Below, one piece after another: positions 1 through 7,472 of a stretch of 54,035 nt of DNA. A program made the translations under genes and the position numbers. How positions within the stretch are numbered: the stretch's first letter is position 1; each line of letters starts with the position of its first letter. Source of the stretch: Ignavibacteria bacterium UBA2373 (GTDB lineage: Bacteria; Bacteroidota; Ignavibacteria; Kapaibacteriales; UBA961). A model generated the notes under the pieces. It saw only the letters and a list, made by a program, of their open reading frames with translations. It was not told where the DNA came from and did no database searches. The stretch covers positions 1-54,035 of the forward strand of contig DDTD01000082.1 of NCBI GenBank assembly GCA_002344005.1, given 5' to 3'.

Positions 1-336
1 CCTCAAAAGCTTTACAGACTCCCTCAAAAGCTTTACGGACTCCCTCAAAAGTCTTACGGACTCCCTCAAAAGTCTTACGGACTCCCTCAAAAGCTCTACG
101 GACTCCCTCAAAAGCTCTACGGACTCCCTCAAAAGCTTTACGGACTTCCTCAAAAGCTTTACGGACTTCCTCAAAAGCTTTACGGACTTCCTCAAAAGCT
201 TTACAGACTCCCTCAAAAGCTTTACGGACTCCCTCAAAAGTCTTACGGACTTCCTCAAAGGGCTTACGGACTCCCTCAAAAGTCTTACGGACTTCCTCAA
301 AGGGCTTGCGGACTTCCTCAAAGGGCTTGCGGAGTG
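1..336. repeat. 21-bp tandem repeat array, 16 units, open at left edge
   Basis: Sixteen head-to-tail copies of a 21-bp unit resembling CCTCAAAAGCTTTACGGACTC start at bases 1, 22, 43 and so on to 316. The unit is read directly from the sequence. Variation sits mainly in the central AGCTTT/AGTCTT/AGCTCT/GGGCTT block and at the last base of the unit. The final three or four copies (AAAGGGCTT forms) are the most diverged, as is usual at an array edge. Because 21 is a multiple of three, the array is a heptapeptide repeat wherever it is open: all three plus frames (PQKLYGL, LKSFTDS, SKALRTP types) and two minus frames (VRKAFEG, ESVKLLR types) have no stop inside it. It could be the end of a repeat-encoding gene lying to the left, or non-coding. 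No start codon lies nearby in the minus frames. Confidence 0.95.
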
Positions 337-348
337 CGTTTATAAGGT

Positions 349-692
349 TCGAGAGCTATTTTATGGGCTATGTGATGCTCTTGGTATGAATATTGTTTTT
401 GTGGTTTTTCCTTTTATGGGGGTATATAAGGGCATTGACACTGTTAGTAATAGTTTGATGTAGTATTGCAAAGAGTTTATGTAATTTTGTAAGGTATTTT
501 ATGAACTTAGTGGAATAATTGTTATGGTTAATCATAGTTAAGAGCAGTTCGAGGTTTCGCTTTTGATAATAAATATTTCATAAGAATAGTGCTCTCATTA
601 TAATGATGTGGTATATATAGCATGGTTGTGTGTATATATCGCATAAAGCTCTCCATTTAATTCTATTTTTATTTTTCATACGGAGTAATCCT
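349..692. other. Intergenic stretch without a clear gene
   Basis: About 340 bp between the repeat array and the first gene. One plus frame that is open through the array stays open to a stop at 461-463, encoding a partly hydrophobic tail; this is the only sign of coding. The rest is AT-rich, with short palindromic stretches such as CATTATAATG just before the first gene. A promoter for the downstream gene is expected here, but I see no convincing match to the Bacteroidota TTTG/TAnnTTTG pattern. Confidence 0.5.
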
Positions 693-1853
693 ATGCCAAC
701 ATTTACTTTTTCTATGTCCGCCGAGCAAATGATTGCTAAAGCGCGGAGCGTGAAGTCTGCTTTAGAGCGAGATTTGACGGAATTAATGCCCTATGGGGTG
801 ACAATGGAAGAGATTACGGCTTTCAATACGCAAATTGACGATGCCGACGCTCTTCCGAATGATGATATATTGCAATGGTATTGGACAGAAGCCATTGCTG
901 CACGTGATGCGAAAGCAGCGGAGATTCGGACTATGCTTGGTGGTATGGTTGCGAGAGTAGAGAATAAGTACGGTGTGCGTACATCGCTTATCAAGGTAAT
1001 GCGTTGCAATGATTTGGCGCGAAAGAATGCCGAAGCATTGAAGGAAACATGTCAAAATTCGATAGTGGTGCTGACGGAACGTCTTGCGGAACTTTCCAGC
1101 GAGGGCTTGACGCAGGCTATGATTGACAATATAGGTACTTTGCGCGATGAGTTGCTGGTATTGATGGACGATGTGACGGAAAAGGTGCGTGTGCGGACGG
1201 AAGGGACGGTAACGCGGACTGATGCTTTGAATGCGCTCTATAATAAGATGGTAGGGTATTGCAAATATGGTAAGTTGGTCTGGGAAAAGGTGAATGAGTC
1301 GAAGTATGCGGATTATGTGATTTATGATGAGGGCAATGTGCCGCAGACTCCGCCGCCTGCTGTGGAGAATTTAATGATCGTGAATTCGATAGTGTCATGG
1401 TTTCCGTCGCCGACGGCAACAAGTTATCGTGTGGCGATATGTGTGGAGCCGTCTTTGAGTGTTTGGGATCAGATATATTCGGGCGAATCAACGCAAGTGC
1501 CTGTTCCTTTGCCTCAAACGGGTGGTATTGCGGTTCGAGTGCAAGCCCATAATGATGCAGGGTTGAGCGATCCGTCGTTTACGCAGAAGGTGATTAGTTT
1601 GACAACGCCTTCGAATTTGTCTTATGGCAGCGGTGAGCTTTCTTGGTCGCTTGTTGATTGGGCAAATGGTTATTATGTGGAGGAATCCACTAATCAGCAG
1701 GAGTGGACAGAGATTTGGAATCAAAATACGGGTTCTATGCCATTGACTTTGCAAAGCGGTACTTGGTTTTACAGAGTTCGTGCGGGTTATGGCGGTGTCT
1801 TTTCGGGTTATAGTGATGTTTTGGAGATTGATGGAAATCAAGTGGGAGGGTAA
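693..1853 (+). CDS. Unrecognised protein with two C-terminal fibronectin III-like domains
   Basis: A 386-residue protein. I place the start at the ATG of MPTFTFSMSAEQ, preceded seven bases upstream by CGGAG. The frame extends upstream to a GTG at 630, but the extra 21 residues look like translated leader. Residues 1-220 are charged and helical (runs such as MIAKARSVKSALERDL) with no signal peptide and no family I recognise. After a PPP linker near residue 225 come two fibronectin-III-like beta domains (about 225-305 and 308-385); strands such as SYRVAICVE and FYRVRAGYGGVFSGYSD are typical. Base composition is visibly less AT-rich than the operons further on, which could mean a different origin. 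It sits alone between the 21-bp repeats and a strong terminator. The function is unknown; with no export signal, a cytoplasmic or phage-like structural role is possible. Confidence 0.8.
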   Translation: MPTFTFSMSAEQMIAKARSVKSALERDLTELMPYGVTMEEITAFNTQIDDADALPNDDILQWYWTEAIAARDAKAAEIRTMLGGMVARVENKYGVRTSLIKVMRCNDLARKNAEALKETCQNSIVVLTERLAELSSEGLTQAMIDNIGTLRDELLVLMDDVTEKVRVRTEGTVTRTDALNALYNKMVGYCKYGKLVWEKVNESKYADYVIYDEGNVPQTPPPAVENLMIVNSIVSWFPSPTATSYRVAICVEPSLSVWDQIYSGESTQVPVPLPQTGGIAVRVQAHNDAGLSDPSFTQKVISLTTPSNLSYGSGELSWSLVDWANGYYVEESTNQQEWTEIWNQNTGSMPLTLQSGTWFYRVRAGYGGVFSGYSDVLEIDGNQVGG

Positions 1854-1910
1854 ATAACAGATAGGTTGTGGTAAATCGCTTGTTATTTGTCTCATGACGC
1901 TCCGCTTGGT

Positions 1911-1943
1911 ATCCCTGCCGTTTTTCGGTGGGGATTTTTTTTT
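1911..1943 (+). terminator. Rho-independent terminator after the fn3 protein gene
   Basis: ATCCCTGCCG and CGGTGGGGAT form a 10-bp stem (two G-T pairs) around a TTTTT loop, followed directly by eight T residues. It lies about 58 bp after the stop of the plus-strand gene and points the right way. Confidence 0.85.
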
Positions 1944-2016
1944 GTTGCCGGGTGTTTTTTTGCCCCCTCTCGGTCTCCCTCACATTGGGGGAGATGTTTT
2001 GAGGCAGAATTGTGAT

Positions 2017-3033
2017 TTATCGTTTGATGAGAGAAGTAGTATAGCTATGCAGCCCGTCATTTAGTTGGACGGCATACCATCCAATTGGCAGATGTTGTAT
2101 GTTTATGATGATATCATCTGTTGTGAATTGTATATCATTTGTTGTTATTTGATGTTGTACGCCATGCAATGAAGTGATGGTGACGGTAAGTTTTTCTTTG
2201 TGTATTGCCTGAGCGATGTCATTGATGGTAAGTGTATTGTTTGCAATTGTCGGTTTTATGACGGCTGTTGTTTGTTCAAGTACGGAGGAAGGCGGGTTAT
2301 ATTCGGTGCGGAATTGCGTATAAGCCGACCATTCTTGCCATTGATTATTCTTTTTTGCTCTGACCCGCCAGTAATATATAGTGTTTTTGGTGAGTGTTTT
2401 TAGCAGGGGAATGGTCATAAAATTATCTTTGATAACTGTATCCATGACAAGAGCGGCATTAAGTGATTGATCATTTTTTGTTTGTGGGATGAAATCTTTA
2501 TTGAGTGCGATTTGGAAATTAAATTCTTGCGCTTGAAATGTTTTATACCAACCAAAAATAAAGTTCCAAGAGAGGTCAATGACACTATGGGTTGAGATGG
2601 GATATGTCATGGACATGGTGTCGAGTGGGTACATAGGAAGAAAGGAATATGGACCATTGTCGCCGAAGATCATCGCCATACAAGGATAGTTCATGCCATA
2701 GCTTTTGAAAGCAATTTGGGCAGAAGTTATATTCGGACATTTGTGAAAGGCGGGTACGGTAGCAACAAAGCTATATATAGTAGCATTAGTATCGCCATTT
2801 ATAGCATTAACGCCTCCACCTCCGGGCATTTGTCCGGTACATTCATTACCGAAGGGAGTCAGTTCCATACGGCAGTATCTTGCCGTGGGGGAAGATGTGC
2901 ATTTTCCATGAAAGAGTTCTCCGGGCAGATAGCGGTCGCCGCGTTGTGGTGGTTCGGGTTGTGCATGGAGCTTAGGCGCGTAAGTCCAAAGCAGAAGAGT
3001 CGTGGTCAGTAGGTAAAGAGTAGTAGTCCACAT
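2017..3033 (-). CDS. Secreted fn3/T9SS-type protein, copy 1 of a tandem pair
   Basis: A 338-residue secreted protein. I choose the ATG of MWTTTLYLLTTT, which begins a normal signal peptide ending near LHAQ; the frame reaches a TTG 39 bases further up. Residues 40-140 form a cysteine-containing variable region. A fibronectin-III-like segment follows, with the motif NTIYYWRVRAKKNNQWQEWS. The last 80 residues (HLPIGWYAVQLNDG...TTSLIKR) resemble a T9SS type A sorting domain, which would be cleaved after crossing the outer membrane. The protein is nearly identical to its upstream neighbour over the first 35 and the last roughly 180 residues but not in between, although cysteines and motifs such as HKCP and YPC are shared. 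This suggests a fixed frame presenting a variable surface. The ligand is unknown. Confidence 0.85.
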   Translation of the reverse strand: MWTTTLYLLTTTLLLWTYAPKLHAQPEPPQRGDRYLPGELFHGKCTSSPTARYCRMELTPFGNECTGQMPGGGGVNAINGDTNATIYSFVATVPAFHKCPNITSAQIAFKSYGMNYPCMAMIFGDNGPYSFLPMYPLDTMSMTYPISTHSVIDLSWNFIFGWYKTFQAQEFNFQIALNKDFIPQTKNDQSLNAALVMDTVIKDNFMTIPLLKTLTKNTIYYWRVRAKKNNQWQEWSAYTQFRTEYNPPSSVLEQTTAVIKPTIANNTLTINDIAQAIHKEKLTVTITSLHGVQHQITTNDIQFTTDDIIINIQHLPIGWYAVQLNDGLHSYTTSLIKR

Positions 3034-3122
3034 AGTAAAAGAGTAAGTAAATGAAACAAGAGTTATTGTCAATATAGTGAGAAATTGTGTAAATCAGACG
3101 ATTGTATTGGTAAATTTTGCAT

Positions 3123-3154
3123 AAAAAAAGACCTGCCCCGCAAGGGAACAGGTC
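3123..3154 (-). terminator. Terminator between the two duplicated genes
   Basis: On the minus strand GACCTGTTCCC pairs with GGGGCAGGTC and is followed by seven T residues. It ends transcription from the upstream copy (3172-4209). It is a duplicate of the hairpin that terminates gcvH. Confidence 0.85.
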
Positions 3155-3171
3155 AATACTATGATTGTGAT

Positions 3172-4209
3172 TTATCGTTTGATGAGAGAAGTAGTATAGC
3201 TATGCAGCCCGTCATTTAGTTGGACGGCATACCATCCAATTGGTAGATGTTGTATGTTTATGATGATGTCATCTGTTGTGAATTGTATATCATTTGTTGT
3301 TATTTGATGTTGTACGCCATGCAATGAAGTGATGGTGACGGTAAGTTTTTCTTTGTGTATTGCCTGAGCGATGTCATTGATGGTAAGTGTATTGTTTGCT
3401 ATAGTGGGTTTTATGACGGTTGTTGTTTGTTCAAGTACGGAGGACGTCGGGAAATCTTCGGTGAAAAATTGTGTATAAGCGGACCATTCTTGCCATTGAT
3501 TATTCTTTTTTGCTCTGACCCGCCAGTAATATATAGTGTTTTTGGTGAGTGTTTTTAGTAAGGGAATGGTGATTTGGTTATCGGCGATAACTGTATCCAT
3601 GACAAGAGCGGCATTGAGTGATTGATCATTTTTTGTTTGTGGGATGAAATCTTTATTGAGAGCGATTTGGAAATTAAATTCTTTCGCTTGAAATGTTTTA
3701 TACCAATTAAATGAAGATTCATATGTAAGTCTATTGATGTTATTTGTAGAAATAGGATATGTCATTGACATGGTATCGAGTGGATATATAAGAATACTGT
3801 TGATACAACAACCACCATTTTCAGAGGGGATAGCAGCTGAGCATGGATAGCGCCATTTATCCTGTTCAGAAGGCACAAATTCAATGTACAAGACGGTAAG
3901 TTCCGGACATTTATGCAATGCAGGTATTCTATGCCCAAATCTCATTTCTGAAGAATTGGGATCAGAAGTTGCCGGAGTAACATATCCATAATTGGGATGT
4001 TTATTTTCAATGCAATTTGATACTTTACCGGGAGTTATGAGCATATTGCAGTACCATGCACCTGGTGGTGCTATACATTTTCCACGATACGCTTCCCCGG
4101 GCAGATAGCGGTCGCCTCTTTGTGGTGGTTCGGGTTGTGCATTGAGCTTAGGCGCGTAAGTCCAAAGCAGAAGAGTCGTGGTCAGTAGGTAAAGAGTAGT
4201 AGTCCACAT
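3172..4209 (-). CDS. Secreted fn3/T9SS-type protein, copy 2 of a tandem pair
   Basis: A 345-residue paralogue of the adjacent gene with the same architecture: signal peptide (MWTTTLYLLTTT...LNAQ), a shared PEPPQRGDRYLPGE entry segment, a variable cysteine-bearing region (about residues 42-150), an fn3-like segment and an 80-residue T9SS-type C-terminus ending TTSLIKR. The start is chosen as in copy 1. The variable region here has extra cysteines (GGCCINS) and little similarity to copy 1, while YPLDTMSMTYPIST and most of what follows are almost identical. The two ends may be kept alike by gene conversion, or the centre may be under diversifying selection; the sequence alone does not decide. 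This copy sits directly downstream of gcvH but behind its terminator, so it is probably transcribed from its own promoter. Confidence 0.85.
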   Translation of the reverse strand: MWTTTLYLLTTTLLLWTYAPKLNAQPEPPQRGDRYLPGEAYRGKCIAPPGAWYCNMLITPGKVSNCIENKHPNYGYVTPATSDPNSSEMRFGHRIPALHKCPELTVLYIEFVPSEQDKWRYPCSAAIPSENGGCCINSILIYPLDTMSMTYPISTNNINRLTYESSFNWYKTFQAKEFNFQIALNKDFIPQTKNDQSLNAALVMDTVIADNQITIPLLKTLTKNTIYYWRVRAKKNNQWQEWSAYTQFFTEDFPTSSVLEQTTTVIKPTIANNTLTINDIAQAIHKEKLTVTITSLHGVQHQITTNDIQFTTDDIIINIQHLPIGWYAVQLNDGLHSYTTSLIKR

Positions 4210-4298
4210 AGTAAAAGAGTAAGTAAATGAAACAAGAGTTATTGTCAATATAGTGAGAAATTGTGTAAATCAGACGATTGTATTGGTAAATTTTGCAT

Positions 4299-4330
4299 AA
4301 AAAAAGACCTGCCCCGCAAGGGAATAGGTC
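4299..4330 (-). terminator. gcvH terminator
   Basis: On the minus strand AGACCTATTCCC pairs with GGGGCAGGTCT and is followed by seven T residues, 28 bp after the gcvH stop. It is one base different from the copy at 3123-3154. Confidence 0.85.
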
Positions 4331-4357
4331 TTTGAAAGAAGAGTATTTTTTGATGTT

Positions 4358-4735
4358 TTAGTGACCGACGAGCGCGCGATAAGCGGCGGCATCCATGAGT
4401 GCATCGAGCTGTGCCGGATCGGACAATTCGATTTTCATGAGCCATCCTGCGCCATAAGGATCATTGTTGACTGATTCGGGAGCATCATTGATAGTGTCAT
4501 TAGTTTCGATGATTGTTCCTGAGACAGGTGAGTAGAGTTCAGCAACGGTTTTGACGGCTTCGATAGTGCCGAAGGCATCGCCTTGATTGACAGCGGTAGC
4601 TCCATTGTAATCAATGTAAACGACATCGCCAAGCTCGCTTTGTGCATGCTCGGTTACGCCGACGGTTCCGACATTTCCTTCGATTCTAATCCATTCATGG
4701 TCGGTTGTGTACTTGAGTTCTTCGGGAAAATTCAT
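4358..4735 (-). CDS. gcvH: Glycine cleavage system H protein
   Basis: A 125-residue lipoyl carrier protein, the usual length for the family. It shuttles the aminomethyl intermediate between the P and T proteins of the glycine cleavage complex in the cytoplasm. The lipoylation motif GTIEAVKTVAEL places the modified lysine at residue 62, and HEWI near the N-terminus and the GAGWLMKIEL C-terminal segment are typical. AGGAGA lies seven bases before the ATG, one of the better ribosome binding sites here. It is the last gene of a minus-strand group after accB and accC (39 bp gap). gcvP and gcvT are not in the window. A LipM-like octanoyltransferase at 11667-12362 could supply its cofactor. Confidence 0.95.
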   Translation of the reverse strand: MNFPEELKYTTDHEWIRIEGNVGTVGVTEHAQSELGDVVYIDYNGATAVNQGDAFGTIEAVKTVAELYSPVSGTIIETNDTINDAPESVNNDPYGAGWLMKIELSDPAQLDALMDAAAYRALVGH

Positions 4736-4774
4736 TGTTGTTCTCCTGTATATAGAATAAAAGTTGATTGTAGA

Positions 4775-6115
4775 TTAAGCTCGCCAATCGTTATTGTCGA
4801 GGTATTTCGTGTCAAAATTTCCAGAGATGAAGTCTTTATTGTCCATCATCTTTCTATGGAAAGGAATGGTTGTTTTGATACCTTCGATGACAATTTCATC
4901 AAGTCCTCGTCTCATTTTTGCGATGGCTTCGTCGCGTGTTTTAGCTGTAGTGATGAGTTTGGCGATGAGAGAGTCATAGTATGGAGGAATAGCGTATCCT
5001 TGGTATATGTGCGAGTCCACTCGAATGCCATGCCCTCCGGGGAAATGGAGCGATTGAATGACACCCGGTGAAGGACGGAAGTCTTTTTCGGGGTCTTCGG
5101 CATTGATGCGACATTCAATGGCGTGAAATTCGGGGTTTGATCCTTTGATAGAGAGTTTTTCTCCGGCAGCGACGAGTATTTGTTCCTTTAATAAGTCCAC
5201 CCCGAGAGATTGTTCGGTAACGGGATGCTCTACCTGGATGCGCGTGTTCATTTCCATGAAGTAGAAGTTACGATGTTTGTCCACAAGGAATTCGATAGTG
5301 CCGGCACCTTCATAGTTCACGGCTTTTGATCCGAGAACTGAAGCTTCTCCCATAGCTTTTCTGAGTTTTGGTGTCATGATAGGCGAGGGCGATTCTTCTA
5401 TCAGTTTTTGATGTCTTCTTTGAATGGAGCATTCTCTTTCATTGAGATGAATGACGTTTCCGTATTTATCGCCAAAAACTTGTATTTCGACATGCCGTGG
5501 CTCTTCGATAAATTTTTCAATATAGACATCGGGATTTCCGAAGGCGGCACCAGCTTCTGTGCGAGCCATAGTGAAGTTCTTTTCGAGATCTGCGGGAGTA
5601 TGGACATATCTCATACCTTTACCACCGCCCCCTGCGACCGCTTTGATCATGACCGGATAGCCGACTTCATCGGCAACGCGTTTTGCATCATCAATAGTTT
5701 CGACAATGCCCCCGCTACCGGGTACGACGGGGACTCCGGCGGCACGCATAGTTTCTTTAGCTATGGATTTATTGCCCATTTTGACGATAGAATCGGGTTT
5801 TGGACCAATAAAGATAAGCCCCAATTCATTGCACATTTCGGCAAAACCGTCATTTTCGGCTAAAAAACCGTATCCGGGGTGAATAGCATCCGCCCCTGTG
5901 ATATGTGCTGCGGAGAATATTGCGTTTTTATTGAGGTAGCTGTCTTTGCCGAGCGGCGGACCAATGCACACAGCTTCATCGGCATATTTGACATGAAGAG
6001 AAGAAACGTCTGCAGTAGAATAGACTGCGACAGTTTTAATCCCGAGTTCATGACAAGCGCGAATGATGCGTAAAGCGATTTCACTTCTGTTGGCAATGAG
6101 TACTTTTTTTATCAT
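4775..6115 (-). CDS. accC: Acetyl-CoA carboxylase, biotin carboxylase subunit
   Basis: A 446-residue ATP-grasp enzyme that carboxylates the biotin on AccB with bicarbonate and ATP, the first half-reaction of malonyl-CoA formation. The start is the ATG of MIKKVLIANRSEI; a TTG 15 bases upstream is in frame but adds residues not seen in the family. Visible landmarks fit E. coli numbering closely: K116, K158 next to the glycine-rich loop AGGGGKGMR (161-169), and the active-site stretch EMNTRIQVEHPVTE (288-301) with E288, N290 and R292. It lies 24 bp downstream of accB, the classical accBC operon. The carboxyltransferase genes are elsewhere. Confidence 0.96.
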   Translation of the reverse strand: MIKKVLIANRSEIALRIIRACHELGIKTVAVYSTADVSSLHVKYADEAVCIGPPLGKDSYLNKNAIFSAAHITGADAIHPGYGFLAENDGFAEMCNELGLIFIGPKPDSIVKMGNKSIAKETMRAAGVPVVPGSGGIVETIDDAKRVADEVGYPVMIKAVAGGGGKGMRYVHTPADLEKNFTMARTEAGAAFGNPDVYIEKFIEEPRHVEIQVFGDKYGNVIHLNERECSIQRRHQKLIEESPSPIMTPKLRKAMGEASVLGSKAVNYEGAGTIEFLVDKHRNFYFMEMNTRIQVEHPVTEQSLGVDLLKEQILVAAGEKLSIKGSNPEFHAIECRINAEDPEKDFRPSPGVIQSLHFPGGHGIRVDSHIYQGYAIPPYYDSLIAKLITTAKTRDEAIAKMRRGLDEIVIEGIKTTIPFHRKMMDNKDFISGNFDTKYLDNNDWRA

Positions 6116-6139
6116 AGTAGAATAAGACAAAGTGAAAGT

Positions 6140-6622
6140 TTAACCGATTTGAATTTCAAAGAGCGGTTGATTGTATTCGACGGGTTTAGCATTGTCCACC
6201 AGACAACGGACGACGGTTCCCGCGACATCTGATTCGATTTCGTTCATGAGTTTCATTGCTTCGACGATGCAGAGGGGAGAGCCGACATTGACCTTATCGC
6301 CGACTTTGACGAAAGGTGGTGCTTCAGGCGCAGAAGCTCTGTAGAAAGTACCGACGATTGGTGAGTGTATAATATGCAAATTCGCCGCCGGCGCGGGAGG
6401 AATAACCTCTGCATTTGGTGTGTGAGCGATAGGTGGCTGTTGTTGCTGTTGTACGGGTTGAGGTGCATGCACCGGAGCTGCAGGAGCAGCGACCATGTGA
6501 ACAGTTTGTTGAGCCGGCTGCCGAGAGATGTGTACTTTTGTACCTTCTTCTTCAATAGACAACTCAGTAGCAGAACTTTGGTCGAAGAGTTGCATTAATT
6601 GTTTGAGATATTCGATTTCCAT
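6140..6622 (-). CDS. accB: Acetyl-CoA carboxylase, biotin carboxyl carrier protein
   Basis: A 160-residue carrier of the biotin prosthetic group for acetyl-CoA carboxylase. The N-terminal 40 residues are helical. A flexible Ala/Pro/Gln-rich linker (about 40-85) includes a run of five glutamines. The biotinyl domain follows, with IVEAMKLMNEIESD, placing the biotinylated lysine at residue 124. Length and order are typical. It is the first gene of the accB-accC-gcvH run, separated from efp upstream by a terminator, so a promoter should lie in 6623-6646. Confidence 0.95.
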   Translation of the reverse strand: MEIEYLKQLMQLFDQSSATELSIEEEGTKVHISRQPAQQTVHMVAAPAAPVHAPQPVQQQQQPPIAHTPNAEVIPPAPAANLHIIHSPIVGTFYRASAPEAPPFVKVGDKVNVGSPLCIVEAMKLMNEIESDVAGTVVRCLVDNAKPVEYNQPLFEIQIG

Positions 6623-6646
6623 AGTGTAATCTCCAAGTATGTCGTT

Positions 6647-6693
6647 AAAAAAGAAAAAGCGTGCTTCTGTGCAAAAAAAAGAAACACGCTTTT
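6647..6693 (-). terminator. efp terminator
   Basis: On the minus strand AAAAGCGTG pairs with CACGCTTTT across a loop of about 21 bases, followed by a T-rich tract (TTTTTCTTTTTT). It begins about 20 bp after the efp stop and separates efp from accB. Confidence 0.75.
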
Positions 6694-6713
6694 ATGTTCA
6701 ATACATTACGTAA

Positions 6714-7277
6714 TTATTCTTTAACGCGCTCGACATAATCGCCTGTACGCGTATCAATTTTAAGTAAATCACCTTCATTGACAAAGATGGGAACTTTGAC
6801 TTCCGCTCCGGTTTCAAGTGTAGCGGGTTTTGAGACATTGGTTGCGGTATCGCCACGAACCCCGGGTTCTGTTTGAGTAACTCTTAGAATAACATTAGGT
6901 GGCAATTCAACCGAGAGCGCGATAGATTCATTGAAAGCAATGGCTGCTTCTTGTCCTTCTTTCATGAGTCTTGCTTGATTGCCCACGAGTTCGGCATTAA
7001 TAGGGAATTGATCGTATGTTTCATTGTCCATGAAGACAAACATATCGCCATCTCTGTATAAGTATTGGTAGTTTTTCTTTTCGACGCGAACAAATTCAAT
7101 TGTTTCGCCTGAACGGAAGCGATTTTCAAGGAGTTTACCATTTTTGAGATTTCGCATCGTCACTTGATAAAAAGCTCGAAGATTACCAGGTGTTCGGTGT
7201 TCAGATTCAATAACAGTGCATAGTTCATTGTTATACTTGATAACCGCACCTGGACGTAAATCGGCTGTAGTACCCAT
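6714..7277 (-). CDS. efp: Translation elongation factor P
   Basis: A 187-residue EF-P, full length, with the three-domain layout of the family. It binds the ribosome between the P and E sites and relieves stalling at consecutive prolines. Conserved stretches include MRNLKNGKLLENRFRSGE and the domain II/III segment FMDNETYDQF. The loop that carries the modified lysine (K34 in E. coli, PGKGQAF) reads PGNLRAF here, with asparagine at the equivalent position (residue 32) and arginine two residues on, so neither EpmA-type lysine nor EarP-type arginine modification is expected at the usual site. I recall the same loop in Chlorobi-type EF-P. The gene lies just downstream of tRNA-Cys and has its own terminator. 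Confidence 0.95.
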   Translation of the reverse strand: MGTTADLRPGAVIKYNNELCTVIESEHRTPGNLRAFYQVTMRNLKNGKLLENRFRSGETIEFVRVEKKNYQYLYRDGDMFVFMDNETYDQFPINAELVGNQARLMKEGQEAAIAFNESIALSVELPPNVILRVTQTEPGVRGDTATNVSKPATLETGAEVKVPIFVNEGDLLKIDTRTGDYVERVKE

Positions 7278-7314
7278 ATTGCGTTGAAATTAAAAGATTG
7301 ATGTTAAAAAGCGG

Positions 7315-7388
7315 TGGAGGTTCCGAGCGGATTCGAACCGCTGTAGGAGCTTTTGCAGAGCTCTGCCCAGCCACTAGGCGACGGAACC
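7315..7388 (-). tRNA. tRNA-Cys (GCA)
   Basis: On the minus strand a 74-base cloverleaf is visible. The acceptor stem is GGTTCCG paired with CGGAACC, the discriminator is T, and CCA is encoded. The anticodon stem GAGCT/AGCTC encloses loop CTGCAAA with anticodon GCA, and the T arm is GCGGTTCGAATCCGC. The U73 discriminator is typical of tRNA-Cys. It is encoded between lgt and efp, on the same strand as both. Confidence 0.96.
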
Positions 7389-7472
7389 ATTATGTAATTT
7401 GAGTCGCAAAAATAGTGTAAAAAGCGGAACTGACAATTTTTTTAGATTCGTGAAAGGTCACTTTTTTATTGT

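Larger units (their letters stand above)
2009..3154 (-). repeat. Tandem duplicated cassette, copy 1
   Basis: Direct repeat of 3164-4330. It starts at the shared ATTGTGATTTATCG and ends with the GACCTG...CAGGTC hairpin. The roughly 115 bp upstream of the gene, including the hairpin, differ from copy 2 by about one base. The gene's two ends are nearly identical, and its centre (about 2560-2930) has diverged. The unit therefore carried its own 5' region and the terminator upstream of it. Confidence 0.9.
3164..4330 (-). repeat. Tandem duplicated cassette, copy 2
   Basis: Direct repeat of 2009-3154, about 20 bp longer because the central part of its gene is seven codons longer. The offset between equivalent positions is 1155 bp at the 3' gene ends. 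This copy includes the hairpin that serves as the gcvH terminator, so the ancestral arrangement was probably gcvH, terminator, single gene. Confidence 0.9.

Noticed and set aside
1..336. CRISPR-like array
   Set aside because: The units are directly adjacent with no unique spacers, and no cas gene is nearby; it is a plain tandem repeat.
1117..1491. 124-codon minus-strand open frame
   Set aside because: It lies within the fn3 protein gene. The product is a His/Ser/Pro-rich shadow with no recognisable features.
2009..4330. Duplication as an insertion sequence or composite transposon
   Set aside because: There is no transposase and there are no terminal inverted repeats; both copies hold a secreted protein gene and a terminator, so a simple tandem duplication explains it.
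4583..5071. 162-codon plus-strand open frame
   Set aside because: It is antisense to gcvH and accC, both unmistakable.
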